Source: Symbiodinium microadriaticum (Eukaryota; Sar; Dinophyceae; Suessiales; Symbiodiniaceae). From it: a DNA stretch of 64,000 nt. The translations under genes and the position numbers were made by a program. How positions within the stretch are numbered: position 1 is the first letter of the stretch; every line of letters starts with the position of its first letter. The stretch spans positions 1,974,152 to 2,038,151 of the forward strand of contig LSRX01000007.1 of the NCBI GenBank assembly GCA_001939145.1, in the 5' to 3' direction. The notes below the pieces were generated by a model that worked only from the letters and a program-made list of their open reading frames with translations, made no database searches and was not told the origin of the DNA. Below, one piece after another: positions 1 through 11,900 of this stretch.

Positions 1-1134
1 ACTGCAAAGGCTGAAGCAATAGGAACCCGCTAGACGGCCAACGACAAGGAGCTGTTCCATCTTGACGTCGCCGGCCGCGGCGTCCTCCTTGATTGTTGCT
101 TCAAGCGATCAGTGTGGGAACCGACAGCATGGCTTGTTCTTCCGGTATACTGACTAAAACTGAAGCAGTGCGTTCCCGGAAATCTGCCTGGCAACCCAAC
201 AGCCGCTCTGCATCATGCCCTGTATCCCTGCATGCCAACGATGGAGGATATCCGTCTCGAATGTCTAGATCCGCACAGCCAATTCTTCCGTGCCCACCTG
301 CTTTATCTCTGTCTCACCTGCTTCAGCTGCCGCAGCAGCTGCTGCCTCCTTCGGCCGCCAAAAGGGATGGATTCATGATGGCAGAAGTTTTTTTTCTGAA
401 GCCTCACCCGGTCTGAATCGCGAAGGTTGCATGCCGTTAGGCAGCGTTCCTGTAACCTGCACTTCGTACTCAGCTTGCAGATTGCATGGCATGGCTACGT
501 GGGACGAATCCGAAAGAATCTCGAAGGCTGGTCTCAATTCCTCCCACCAACTCTCCCTCCCCGCTCCACAGCTGCAGCGGCGGCTGCTGCAGCTGCGGCG
601 GCCGCGTTGGCGCGCTCGATCTCCTCATCGCATCATTCGTGTAGTGATGCGGGGCACTAGCTGAGGTCTTTCGGGACCTCCAGACAATGGCTGCTCCGTC
701 AAACCACATGGCAAAAGCCCCGTCTGCTGGCAAGATGCAGCAGCGCAGGCACACTTTCAAAACTTGCTCTATGGTATGCGCATGTTAACGATTCCGGCTA
801 AATCCTCGTCTTTGGTTCCTACAGTCTGCAATTTGGGGAACTCACCCAGCCTCGAGACGCTTCTTCGCCTCTTCCTCCGCCCGCTTCTTCGCCTATGCAG
901 ACGGGACGGACCTTTAATTGCACCGCTGCACCCTCTATCTGCTGGATAGAGGGCTTTGGTCCGTGGCCAGCTTTGGTGGGTTGTGCCGATCTGCTATTAA
1001 ACTATTAACAAACATGATGAGCAGGTTGCTGGTCTTTTTGTGGTCAGGACAGCACTATCCAACAAGTCTTGTCTTGTCATCAACTGCGAAGGGCTGGCCT
1101 CTGTTGCTTCAGTTGCGTTGCTGCACCGTTCCCC
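1..1134. other. No supported gene; GCN/CAG-rich patch
   Basis: Several short frames are open on both strands, but none shows a domain, a consistent composition or an exon structure I can support. A GC-rich stretch near 560-605 is rich in GCN/CTG triplets and would give poly-Ala, poly-Leu or poly-Gln in different frames, which suggests low complexity rather than a gene. This stretch lies downstream of the minus-strand RCC1-like gene and may include its 3' flank. Confidence 0.5.
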
Positions 1135-2460
1135 TCACTTGCTAGGCAAAGTCTGCTGCACATATCGCAGCTGATCCTGCACTGCACTGCTGTCGCCACC
1201 ATGATTGGCATGGCCCCAGGAGACCACAGATCCATCGCCCCGGTTTGCAGCAAACGCGAAACCAGAAGCTTGGATCTGCTGCACATCTCGCAGCTGGTCC
1301 TGAACCGCACTGCTGTCGCCACCGTAGTTGGCATCGCCCCAGGAGACCACAGATCCATCGCCCAGGAGTGCAGCAAATGCCCCTGCAGAAGCCTGGATCT
1401 GCTGAACATTTTTCAGCTGCTCCTGGACGCCACTGCTATCGCCTCCATAGCCGGTATCGCCCCAGGTAGCCACAGATCCATCAGCAAGGATTGCAGCAAA
1501 TGCCAGATTGGAAGCCCGGATCTGCTGCACATCTCGCAGCTGATCCTGCACCTCACTGCTGTCGCCACCAGCCCTACGAACCCCCCAGGTGACCACAGAT
1601 CCATCGTCCAGGATGGCAGCAATTACGCGTTTGGAAGCTTGGATCTGCTGCACGTGTCCCAACCGATGCTGTACCTCACTGCTGTCGCCTCCAATGTCGG
1701 CATTGCCCCAGCTGACGACAGATCCATCACTCCGGATTGCAGCGAATGCATGATCAGAAGCTTGGATCTGCTGCACATCGCGCAGCTGCTCCTGTGCCGC
1801 ACTGCTGTCGCCACCAGAGGTGGCCTTGCCCCAGGTGACGACAGATCCATCACTCCGGATTGCAGCGAATGCATGATCAGAAGCTTGGATCTGCTGCACA
1901 TTCTTCAGCTGCTTCTGGACGGCACGGCTGTCGCCACCATGGTCGGCATCACCCCAGGTTACCACAGATGTATCATCCAGGATTGCAGCAAATGCCCGAA
2001 GAGAGGCTTGGATCTGCTGCACGTTCTGCAGTTGCTCCTGTACGGCACTGCTGTCGCCACCACATGTGGCTTTTCCCCCAGGTGACGACAGATCCGTCGC
2101 CCAGGATTGCAGCAAAAGCACCATCAGAAGCTTGGATTCCTCAGAACCCCAGGTGACCACAGATCCATCACCATCGCCCAGGAGTGCGGCAAACGCAAGA
2201 CCAAGTCCGCCTTGCCTGGTGGCTTGAATCGGAACTCGGCTCACATGTAGAGTGAGCACGTCTCCACTCTGCAATCCCGCTTCAACAATGGTTGTTGCTG
2301 TGTCGAGGACTTCTCCAGAAGAAGTCAGCAGCCTCCCTCTATCCTTGACCACCAGAGCACTCTGGGAACGCTGCTTCAATGACTCGATGGATGCATCCAA
2401 CTCCACTTCTAAAGAAGCACTCTTGCCAGTGAGCAGGTGCACATCCACTGAAATCGGCAT
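1135..2460 (-). CDS. Ubiquitin-like domain plus RCC1-like tandem-repeat protein
   Basis: Open frame of 441 codons. Residues 1-75 resemble a ubiquitin-like fold: an LLTGK start, a Leu/Lys helix region, then a GEVLD turn and a GLQSGDVLTL end. The rest is a 41-residue repeat (123 bp) with the core GDGSVVSWG, GGDSSAVQDQL and VQQIQAS. RCC1/HERC-type blades have this W-G and G-G-D pattern, and such Ubl-RCC1 proteins are common in Symbiodinium-type dinoflagellates. I count seven full units plus two damaged ones. The unit at about 2090-2160 is read out of frame (SKLLMVLLLQSWATDLSS), because it lost part of a repeat and gained a G in a run of five; the two shifts compensate. The ATG at 2460 is chosen because the Ubl domain begins there. 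The role is probably protein binding; I see no HECT domain. A decayed paralogue lies at 8.8-9.8 kb. Confidence 0.8.
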   Translation of the reverse strand: MPISVDVHLLTGKSASLEVELDASIESLKQRSQSALVVKDRGRLLTSSGEVLDTATTIVEAGLQSGDVLTLHVSRVPIQATRQGGLGLAFAALLGDGDGSVVTWGSEESKLLMVLLLQSWATDLSSPGGKATCGGDSSAVQEQLQNVQQIQASLRAFAAILDDTSVVTWGDADHGGDSRAVQKQLKNVQQIQASDHAFAAIRSDGSVVTWGKATSGGDSSAAQEQLRDVQQIQASDHAFAAIRSDGSVVSWGNADIGGDSSEVQHRLGHVQQIQASKRVIAAILDDGSVVTWGVRRAGGDSSEVQDQLRDVQQIRASNLAFAAILADGSVATWGDTGYGGDSSGVQEQLKNVQQIQASAGAFAALLGDGSVVSWGDANYGGDSSAVQDQLRDVQQIQASGFAFAANRGDGSVVSWGHANHGGDSSAVQDQLRYVQQTLPSK

Positions 2461-2684
2461 GGTTCCGCTGCGTGCAAGATCTTGAGAGGCAGAGCTGACA
2501 TTTAATCGCCTGAAGTTAAACCCAGAATTGACAGCTGTCAGATAACGATGGCATGGACCGACACTTCACTCTTCAGTGCTCAATCAGAAAGCAAGCCCAT
2601 CAGCCGTTCCGTTGGAGGGGGAACCCAAGCCTTGAAAAGCACACGCAGCCAAAGACTCCCGACCAACGTTGAAGAAACTCTCAA

Positions 2685-4216
2685 ACCGGATTGCCTCCTC
2701 CAGCTCTTTCTGCCGCTTCCTGGCGATCCTCTCCTGAAGCGCGCAAAAAGACAATTTGGTCACTGGGGATGGAGCACATCTGAGTACATTCATCTGAGTC
2801 TGATCCTCTCAGGGCCTCTCTGCCAAGCCTGAAGCGAGATTTAAAAAAAACCATGAACAAAGCGTTAACCCTGAGCTTCGTAACAAGGCCGTCCTGCTCT
2901 CGTTCCGCTTTGCGCTTCTTCCATTCCTGGGTTACTTTCTCCTGCTTTTCCGCCAGCAGCTCCTTGTGCACCTTGCGCTTCGTCTTTCTGTCTGCAGTGA
3001 CAAAACTCGCGGATCAAAAGCTCGAAGTCTCGAAGCCCTAAACCCAAAGGCAAGCGCAAAGCGGCCTTCTCTTTGAAGTCGGCAGGAGGCTCGCCCATGA
3101 CCACCTCCAAGAAGCAGGCTTCGAGGATTCCCGGTAACCCCACCCACAGCCATGCGCGCACCTGGGCCACTGTCTTGTAGCAACCGTCTGCGAAGCGCTT
3201 AATGAGCTGCTCCCGCTCCTGTCTTGTAGCGGTGAGCGAATCCAGCCCGACGCCGTGTCAAAAGCGCTTCGAGGCCCGTCCTCTTTTATGAGGTTGGACT
3301 TGACCTCCATGACCTCGGGTGAGCAAGCCAGCACAGAGCGCATCGTGCCATGAACCACACCTCAAGACCACAGCACTGAGCCGAAAACAACGCACGTACG
3401 TTCCAGGGAGACTACCAGACAGTTTCCGAATTGCAAAGCCTCCGCAAGAACTAGGAGCCGCAAAACTGTCTTCATGCACTCCACGGTGCGGAGGCCCGTC
3501 TGGGACAGAGGAAAACAACAACTCACGAAGATGGAACGTTTGTAAGCCAACCTTGAAGAATCCTGCAGAGAAACCTCATTTCCGTAAACTCCCTGAAGCC
3601 TTTTTCCTGGGCCCCGGCAACATAGTTTCTCGGCTGCAAAGGGGCCACCGCCTGCACGGGAACTCTCTCTCTCTCTCTCTCTCTCGCGGACTCAGAGGTC
3701 TGTCAGCCGCGCGGTGGCTGGAACTCCAAAGAGAAATACTTCGCTTCAAGGCAGAACTCGTTTTACTCGACAAGGATTTCCGGTGCCAAGCTCGCACGGT
3801 AATTCTTGTGACATGTGTACTTGGTGTGCGCCTGCATCTAGTGATCTTGACGCTAACCCCCCAAAACGGGTACAAGGCACCTGGATCATCCGCCGAGCGG
3901 AGAAGTCGTCCAGGTAGGGCACTCGGAACCTGTGAGCTCACGGCCGTTTTGATCGAAAGCTTCTGGTCTCAACTTTCCCTTAAGAGCCCTTCACTCCATG
4001 CACGCCGTGGTGCTGCACGTCAGGCTTGTCGTTGCAGTGCCTCGGAGCAATTCTAATCCCGCGTGTTGCCACGATGCGTTACTTGAAATCTTCAGGTGGC
4101 TCAAGCAGGTTCCCGGCAAAGTAAAGTTCATCCTTCAACCCCTCGTGCCAAGCTGCTTCCAAGGTTGTCCCTCTCCGCAATGGAAGCCTCTCAAGCTTGC
4201 GAAAGCACCCCATCAG
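2685..4216 (-). CDS. Exons of a charged, coiled-coil-like protein (unidentified, split)
   Basis: No long frame exists, but separate minus-strand segments read as protein and end at plausible splice sites. About 4190-4083 gives LEAAWHEGLKDELYFAG before a GTAACG donor. 3929-3881 gives RFRVPYLDDFSARRMIQ before GTGCCT. About 3260-3162 gives QEREQLIKRFADGCYKTVAQ before GTGCGC. 2991-2871 gives KVHKELLAEKQEKVTQEWKK and more Lys/Glu/Arg-rich sequence. 2733 to about 2685 gives ERIARKRQKELEEAIRFE after a TTCAG acceptor. The last two predict a basic coiled coil. These exons sit between the SPRY gene and the RCC1-like gene on the same strand, and could be the 3' part of the SPRY gene or a gene of their own. 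The frames open on the plus strand here, including 3319-4056, look like shadows. Function unknown. Confidence 0.45.
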
Positions 4217-4267
4217 TCTCATGGAGGGCAGTACGCTTTCTGGCTCTTCTCTGGTTTGCGCAGGCAC

Positions 4268-5999
4268 ACGAATGCCTTCATCGCGAGTGCTCGTAGCTCA
4301 GTTTATGGCAGCCTATGAGAATGTGGTGCTTGCCACGGCCGGAAAGTCCCGACCGAATCTGAAATGAGCTGGGCAACCACTCTTCTCGGCCCACTTCAGA
4401 ATGGCCCGGTCCGACAACCTGAGCTGCGGAACTCACTGTCATGCATCACAGGCAGAGGGCCTGTGTCACGCTGGGCACAGCCGAGAAAGTCGGCAGCCGA
4501 AAGCCCTGAAGCCCCCAACTATCATGTGATGTCGAGCGGAGAGCGGAGAGTCTGAAGTTTGTACGCCGTCGATCCATGGGGCATGGGATTGTATCGGGTA
4601 AGGGGGGCCGGATCCAAACTGCGGCTACAGGTTCCGTTTTTGCAGAGCAGCGTCTAGGGTGTGCTCAACATATTATGGTGCGGCCTGTGCAGTGCAGAGA
4701 GCTTTGAAAGACTTACATCACCGGTTTGCCAATACTCTACGCCCCAGGTACAGTATCTTCTGACTCTTCTGACCTGGGCATGTAACACGTGGAAAAACAC
4801 GGTGGGAAACGGGGGGCTCCATGACCATGAGCCACAAGGCTCAACAAACTTCGGGTTCTTGGCCAGGAAGTCATCCAGCCAGTCAAAGGTACCTGGGATG
4901 GGACTATGAACACTGGTTCGCGATTGGAGATATAATCAGGATATATTAAAAATGCTTATTTTCAATGCTTATTGGGTTATATCATAGCAAAAATGTTAAA
5001 TTGTATCCAACAAGGACCCAGAACGTTAGGTGCACCTTACTTGATTCGACAATTTTAGCATGTGCCGGGTCGCCTTCGTCAGGCACCCCGACCGGGAAAA
5101 GGACCTCGAACTTCTCATCCTGTCATAGGGCAGCGACTGGGGGTTAAGGCATTCCAGAGGCCCTTGGTATGCAAGAATATACCCTAAACTCCTAAACGGC
5201 CCTCAACGAAGTATACTGACATTCACGGGCATCATCATCCTCAAAATCCTAGACGCAGCAGGAGCCAGAGGCAGCAGCAATCGAAAATCGACCCACTACA
5301 CGAAACAGTCTGCCAGATTCAGCGCACATCCGACCCCACCCCCTTCACCCGACTGCCATACTCAAGGGGCCACCTTCGGCTTCGCTGCTGCCACCGCGTC
5401 CGTCACGGGAGCTTCGGAGACGCCGTAGCATTTGAAGGCCAACGGCCTAGGAGCAACAAAACCCCGTAGAGTCTAGTTAGACAAATATAGTTTAGTTTTA
5501 GTGATGGGTACCACTGACGAGTACCGCACCTGCAATACCCTGTGGCGAGCATTGCCTGGCTAGGACGAACCTACGACGATTAAGGCCCTAAGGCTAGGGG
5601 TTTCGAAATCATGCTCCTGAAAGAGGGATTGGAAATTGGCCAATCCTGTTCTTTCTGAATTCCCTCGGCCTGCACTTCACCAAAACAGGCTTTCAGGAGC
5701 TTGTTCGGAATTCAGATACATTACGGATCCTTTGTGTAAGGAGCCCGGTATTCACCGTTCCGTGCATGCCGACATGGAAAACTTAAAGTCGACTGCGTCG
5801 GTGAAGTTGACGGTGAATTTGGCAGCTTTCTCCTGTTCTGGGTATGTTGACGGGTTGAGGGCTTTGCATGTCTGATCCAAAACGGGCTTCAAAGTGAACT
5901 ACTGGTAGCAGCCCAACCTGAATGCTAGTTAAACGTAGGGGGGAATTCTGGACCTTCGCCACCAGCCGACAAGCCCTGCCCCCAATCAAGCACACTCAC
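4268..5999. other. Introns or spacer; no confident exon
   Basis: I see no firm gene. A short minus-strand stretch near 5840-5780 reads EKAAKFTVNFTDAVDFK and may be one small exon between the SPRY exons and the coiled-coil exons. The remainder looks non-coding, with scattered AT-rich patches near 4930-5000 and 5460-5500. Confidence 0.35.
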
Positions 6000-8900
6000 G
6001 ACCAGCAACGTGAGCGGGGAGGCGAAGTTGACATGCAGGGTCATGTTCTTGAAGCAAACCTGAGACACCGCACAAACTTGACAGTGCTTCCGGGCTACAT
6101 CGTAAATCGTGGAGCCTACACACCCTGAAACAAGAAATGCGTCAAGCCCAGAAAGTCCGACTAAAGTCGAGGCACATGTGGGAAGAGGGTCTTCCCGACC
6201 AATGCCTCCGGCAGCTTCTGCGGCTGCGCAACGCGAACGCCATCCTTCCAAGAGGCACTGAGGCTGACGTCTTGGGTCTGGGAGATTTAGGCTTAAGGGT
6301 AGCGCATCAGGGTAAGAGGGTTTAGTTTTCTTCGGAACTGCAGCAAGGACTAGGCCTGTGCAGTGCTCGGGCTTAGGGTTTATATCCTCAGCCATGGCCA
6401 GTCTACACGAGGCTCTTGTCAGCTCTAACCTTGCTGATTCTAATGATTCTAATGATTCAGCCACATAGGAGAGATGACATTTCAGTGCGTCTCCTAGAAA
6501 ACCAGAAGGTGTCGACTCACGAGGCGAGCTGCGATCGAGCTCAAGGGCTTCACCCGGCGAGCCCACGAAGATCCCAACACTTGAAAGAATTCCACCCCGA
6601 ATGCAAGAAACACGATGCTGGAATCCCCTGGGAGCTTTGTGAACCTCTGTGCAGGTATTTACTGGCCGGTAGCCACTGACTTCACCAAGCCAAGCAGCTT
6701 TGAAGAGAGACACCTGAAAGCACGGGAGCTCCAAAAGCTTGACCAAGGATCTTGCGTTAAACCAAAAAGCCAGGGCTGGCTGCGGAGAGTGGTATCGTGG
6801 CTTCAGCCAGAACTCGTCACCGCTTGCTTGCTTGCTTGATCCCCGCTCGAGTGCACTCACTGTCTCCCCTCTCTCCTCCTCTCTCTCCTCAGCCAGGAAT
6901 TCCAAAACCCGAACTTCTGAACTCATCCGGTCATAAGAAATGCCGAGCTGTTAACCAAGGAACAAGTAGCAAACCGTGTCGAGATCCTACATTGAAAAGC
7001 AAAGAAACACCCCTGAGGCTTGCAGCCGGGGAGCTGTGTTCTTGTTCGGGCTGGCTCCATCGAGGTTGAGAAGCACCTGAAACACGGCCATGCGCTTTGG
7101 CTTTCTTCCCTTCATCACCTAATCTTCGATCGATTAGAAGCACAACTTTTACATCCGTGAAGAGAGTGATGGCAAATAGAAAAGGAGCAACACATTTCAA
7201 CAAACCGATGGAGGATTCCAGTGGCCTGCCGGTGGTCTAGCCAGTCTAGTCCAGTAGTTGGCAGTCACAAATCGCTGACTGAAAAGGACACCCGAACGTG
7301 TTCACAACTACTTGACCATTCCAGGCCTGCAAGTACATCGCCAAAACAACTAAAGAACACGCCAGACTCGCTGAGGCACTGCCACCGTCTGATCCCGTCC
7401 GAGAGCGAAGCGCGGGGCGAATTGCTCTCCTAAGTCACGCCACAAGCGGATGCAAGTCCATCTTGGCAAAACGCCCCCAAACGCCGACTACCTGTGCTAG
7501 CAGCTAGCTCAGCCATACTCCGGAACCTTCGAGGGATGTCTGAAACAAGTCTTCCAGCAGCGAAATCCAGACCAGCTGCGCTTCAACTCCGCAGTGTAGA
7601 ATCCCTGCGAGGACCATCGGGTGGTAGCTAGCTGCGGGGAGACTGTAAACTGGCTATAGGGGCCTTTGACAATGCTATTCACATTCCAACTTGGAAGCAA
7701 ACTGTACAAACCAGAACACGCCGAAGCGCGGGCACTGGAATTCTCCAACTCGTGACCGGCCTCACTGTCGAAGAAGACAGAGTCGTCGGTGTCTCCAAGA
7801 AGCAGAGGAGACCCCTGAGACAGTACTGTGCCATACTGTGCATACATGCATGCATGCATACATACACACATACTGTCAGATACTCACATTCTCACATGCT
7901 CGCAATGCATTCATGCATCCCTACATTTTCGGCACTCGCACCCGACGAGGTCAGGCGAGGTTTGCGGCGATATTGGTATGCATACATGCATGCACACAGG
8001 GCCCGAAACACGGCCCTGCGGTGGGAACAGAACTTGGACGCGCGATTGTGCGAATCGGTATGGCGAGTCGCACATAGAACATGGTGAAATTACGATTGGC
8101 ACCCCAAACCACGCATTCCGGGGGGGCGGGTGCGATTTCATCGAGGCCCAATCCAATCCAAAGAAATACAACATGACCAACCCTACAATAACGGCAGAAC
8201 CCTGCAATTTCAGAACTGGATCGGACCAATCAGGGCTGTGGACCGGATTGCCGCGCTTACTAATTTGCTGTAAAGTATGCTGTTCACTCGTTTTTGTCCG
8301 TACATCGACATACTGGTGTGACGTCAGCCGGCCCTGGATTTGTAATACACCGTCGTATAGGCTATATGTCCCGTGATGCATATTGTTGCCTTGTTTACGA
8401 CTGTTGCATCTGGCGTCGCAACAAGTGTACTCTGATGACAACGTGGATTGCCGAGGTCTCTTGAACTGCCATATCGTGATATCACTCACTTGATGCCTCA
8501 ACCTGCAAAAGGTGTCATCCGGTATAACGACCACGGCAGATGCATGACTTCACGCTCCGGAGCTGCGTGGCTTGCCGGGGATATTCGGCTGTCGTCCATC
8601 GATGACAGAGGAACATTTCAACAACACTGCGCGCCAACCCAGCATAATACGAAGCAATGTCGAGGAATGTCTATGTGGACACTGTCCAAACTCTGAGCCA
8701 AAAGGACTGCTCTTAAAGCAATCGTTTTCCCCGAAGAAGAAGAGCAGCAGAAGAACAAAAACTACAACCCGGCGGTCAGCAGCCGAATGGAACGCGTTGT
8801 TGCCTCCCACCCCAGGTGACCACAGATCCGTCACCGAGGATGGCAGCAAATGCCCCTGCAGAAGCCTGGATCTGCTGCACATCTCGCAGCTGATCCTGAA

Positions 8901-11900
8901 CCGCACTGCTGTCGCCACCGCGGCGGGCTTCGCCCCAGGAGACCACAGATCCATCGCCCAGGATTGCAGCAAATGCCGCTGCAGAAAACTGGATCTGCTG
9001 CACATCTCGCAGCTGATCCTGTACCGCACTGGTGTCGCCACCGCGGCCGGCATCGCCCCAAGTGACCACAGATCCATCGCCCAGGATGGCAGCAAATGCC
9101 AGTAAAGAAGCTTGGATCAACTGCACATCCATCAGCTGATCCTGTACCGCACTGCTGTCGCCACCGTGGCGGGCTTCGCCCCAGGAGACCACAAATCCAT
9201 CGCCCAAGATTGCAGCAAATGCCCCTGCAGAAGCCTGGATCTGCTGCACATCTCGCAGCTGATCCTGAACCGCACTGCTGTCGCCACCGCGGCGGACTTC
9301 GCCTCAGGAGACCACAGATCCATCGCCCAGGAGTGCAGCAAATGCCCCTGCAGACGCCTGGATCTGCTGCTCATCTCGCAGCTGATCCTGTGCAGCACTG
9401 CTGTCGCCACCGCGGCCGGCATCGCCCCAGGAGACCACAGATCCATCGCCCAGGATTGCAGCAAATGCCCCTGCAGAAGCCTGGATCTGCTGCACATCTC
9501 GCAGCTGATCCTGTACCGCACTGCTGTCGCCACCGTGGCCGGAATAGCCCCAGGAGACAACAGATCCATCGCCCAGGATTGCGGCAAATGCGCCTGAAGA
9601 AACCTGGATCTGCAAATGCGAAATGAGAAGCTTGGATCTGTTGCACATCTCGCAGCTGATCCTGTACCGCGCTGCTGTCGCCACCATAGTCGGCTGGCCC
9701 CCAGGAGACCACAGATTGCAGCAAATGCCCCTGCAGACGCCTGAATCTGCTGCACATCTTGCAGCTGATCCTGAACCGGACTGCTGTCGCCACCATGCTC
9801 AAATGTTCAATCCAGCCTGTCCCTCAGCAGGTTTAAGTACTAGAGGGGGCAGGCAAGCATGGTGCTCGGTACCTCAAGGTCAAGCCTTGCAGGTCGTAGC
9901 AGCGTGCTCGTATGGGTGTGAACACATCCCATAATGCGACATACTTCTTAAATTTTTCTACTCGCCAATCCGCTCAGTAGCCAAGTCACGCGCCCATGTC
10001 TCAAGCCTTCCCTCATGGAGGCTAGCAGAACCACGGCCCTCCCAATATGCAGCCCTCAGCTGTTGGCCAACTCTGCGACCTACGAAACAGATGCTGTCGA
10101 ACAGTTCATCTGCAGTTTGCCGGGCACTGAAGATGCTTTGCATTTCAAACGTCTCTGCTGTGTCACAACATGTTTGGCCCAAGACGTGGTGGAATGCGAT
10201 CTCTTCTAACCCACAGCGGCTGCAACGTGTGAGTGACGCAATTGCCCGTCGCAAAGAGAGGCACAGGCCACTTCCCTGTGATGCGGATCAGCCACCACAG
10301 TCTGATATTGCGCCATGAAGTCTTGTGGCCTACATACTGAGCAGCTGATGTACGAAGCTCTCCTGCGTGTCATCCAGCTGATTAAAGCGGCAATCAACGC
10401 CTGGGAGCTGTTTTGTGGAAGCTTGCAAGTATGCTTCCCTGTCCAAAGCCGTGAGTAGCGGCAAAACTACTCCAACCTTGTATCGTCGAAGTGCATTCTT
10501 TCTGACTGCAGCATCTTGCGCTGCGACCTGGAGCAATCCATCCCGGATTTCACCCCACTCGAAAATTGTAGGAATGGGGCTCGCGAGGCGCGGGTCATTC
10601 ATCAGCGCACGAGCTCGACCGGCCCAAGACTCACAGGGTAGCTGCAAAGCTAATCTCAACAACGTCTTCACCGGATGTAGATCAGGCAACAACAAGATTT
10701 TATTGAAAAACAGAATAGTTTTTAAAATCATTGCAGTGCCGAGGCGCAGCGGCCAACCAAGTTCTCTGACGCTTAATCTGGCACTTACATTACGCAGGTC
10801 ATTTCGAGCACCGAGGATGGTTCTAGCCCAAGCCGCTTGCAACTCATTCAACCTTGTCTCTGCCCCAGGAGCGAGCGCCAGCAGCTCAGCCCCATAGAGC
10901 ACTGCAGGTTCAACCCGACGCGGCACTTCTAAAGCTTCCACAGGGATGGAGAGGCCAGTCGACTCCGCCATATGGAAGAATTCTTCAAAAGCAGTTCGTC
11001 CTAGGACACAAACCTTATCCAACCGCTTAGAAAAAGAGAGCCAAGGATCAATTTCAATTCCAAGAAGCTTGTACACCGGCACATGCCCTTCGGCCGGCGG
11101 GGCATCGAAGCATGCCATAGTGGCTGTTTTGGACGGACCAAAGTTGAAAGCTGCTTTGGCCAATCGTGCATACCTTCCTAAGCCTTCGTTCAAGACTGCT
11201 TCCACGGATTGTGCATCTGGATATGGCGCTGAAACGTCGTCTACAAAAAACAACGGCCCTACCGACTCAACCCCCAAAACCTCCATACAAAGCACCCTGT
11301 CATGAAAAGACTCCATGTTGTCCAGGGCGTGAACTGCCAAACTACGGGCAGTACCAACTTCTCCTCGGTCAAGGAATTGCTTTATAGTTGTTNCGTCTTC
11401 GACCATCACACACTGTGTACAGAACGAACATGCATGCTGAAGTCGTGAGAAATGATCACGAGTACATGATGATTGGTAGAGTTGTCGCTTGATGCAAGAA
11501 CTAATTAAGACCACAGCGATTGTGATGACCATGATGCTGAAAATCAACTTGTGTTTGTTGGTGTCTCGACAAACGCTACCGCACTGTGAGGTGCTGCTAA
11601 CGCGGATGACAAGCTCTCAAAAGCTCGCCCAAAACGGGTTTAGGTTTAGAGAGCACAGTAAATTTGCTTGGAACCCCAAACCCTAACTAACCTAACCCGT
11701 TATTTCGAGCTGTATATGAGAGCCTTGGGGCTTAGGAGGGAACCCCTGCCCCCCACAAGCCTTACAGGGAGCTTGCCAACTGTCAGAGGCTCAGCGGATT
11801 TCGTAAGTAGGTCTGTGTAACAATTATTAGGATAGCTCCAAAAAAAGCGCAGTTATAAGCCGAATGCCGATTAGAAGCTACTTACCAAGTCCCCTCATCC

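Noticed and set aside
3319..4056. 245-codon plus-strand frame
   Set aside because: It is antisense to short minus-strand exons with clear coding sense and splice sites, and it shows no domain.
5925..6926. 333-codon minus-strand frame as one protein
   Set aside because: Only its 6059-6000 part is in the SPRY frame. The adjacent SPRY exon (6277-6176) is in another frame, so most of it is intron read-through.
7911..8534. 207-codon minus-strand frame
   Set aside because: No motif, composition like the flanking intron, and competing plus-strand frames are equally open.
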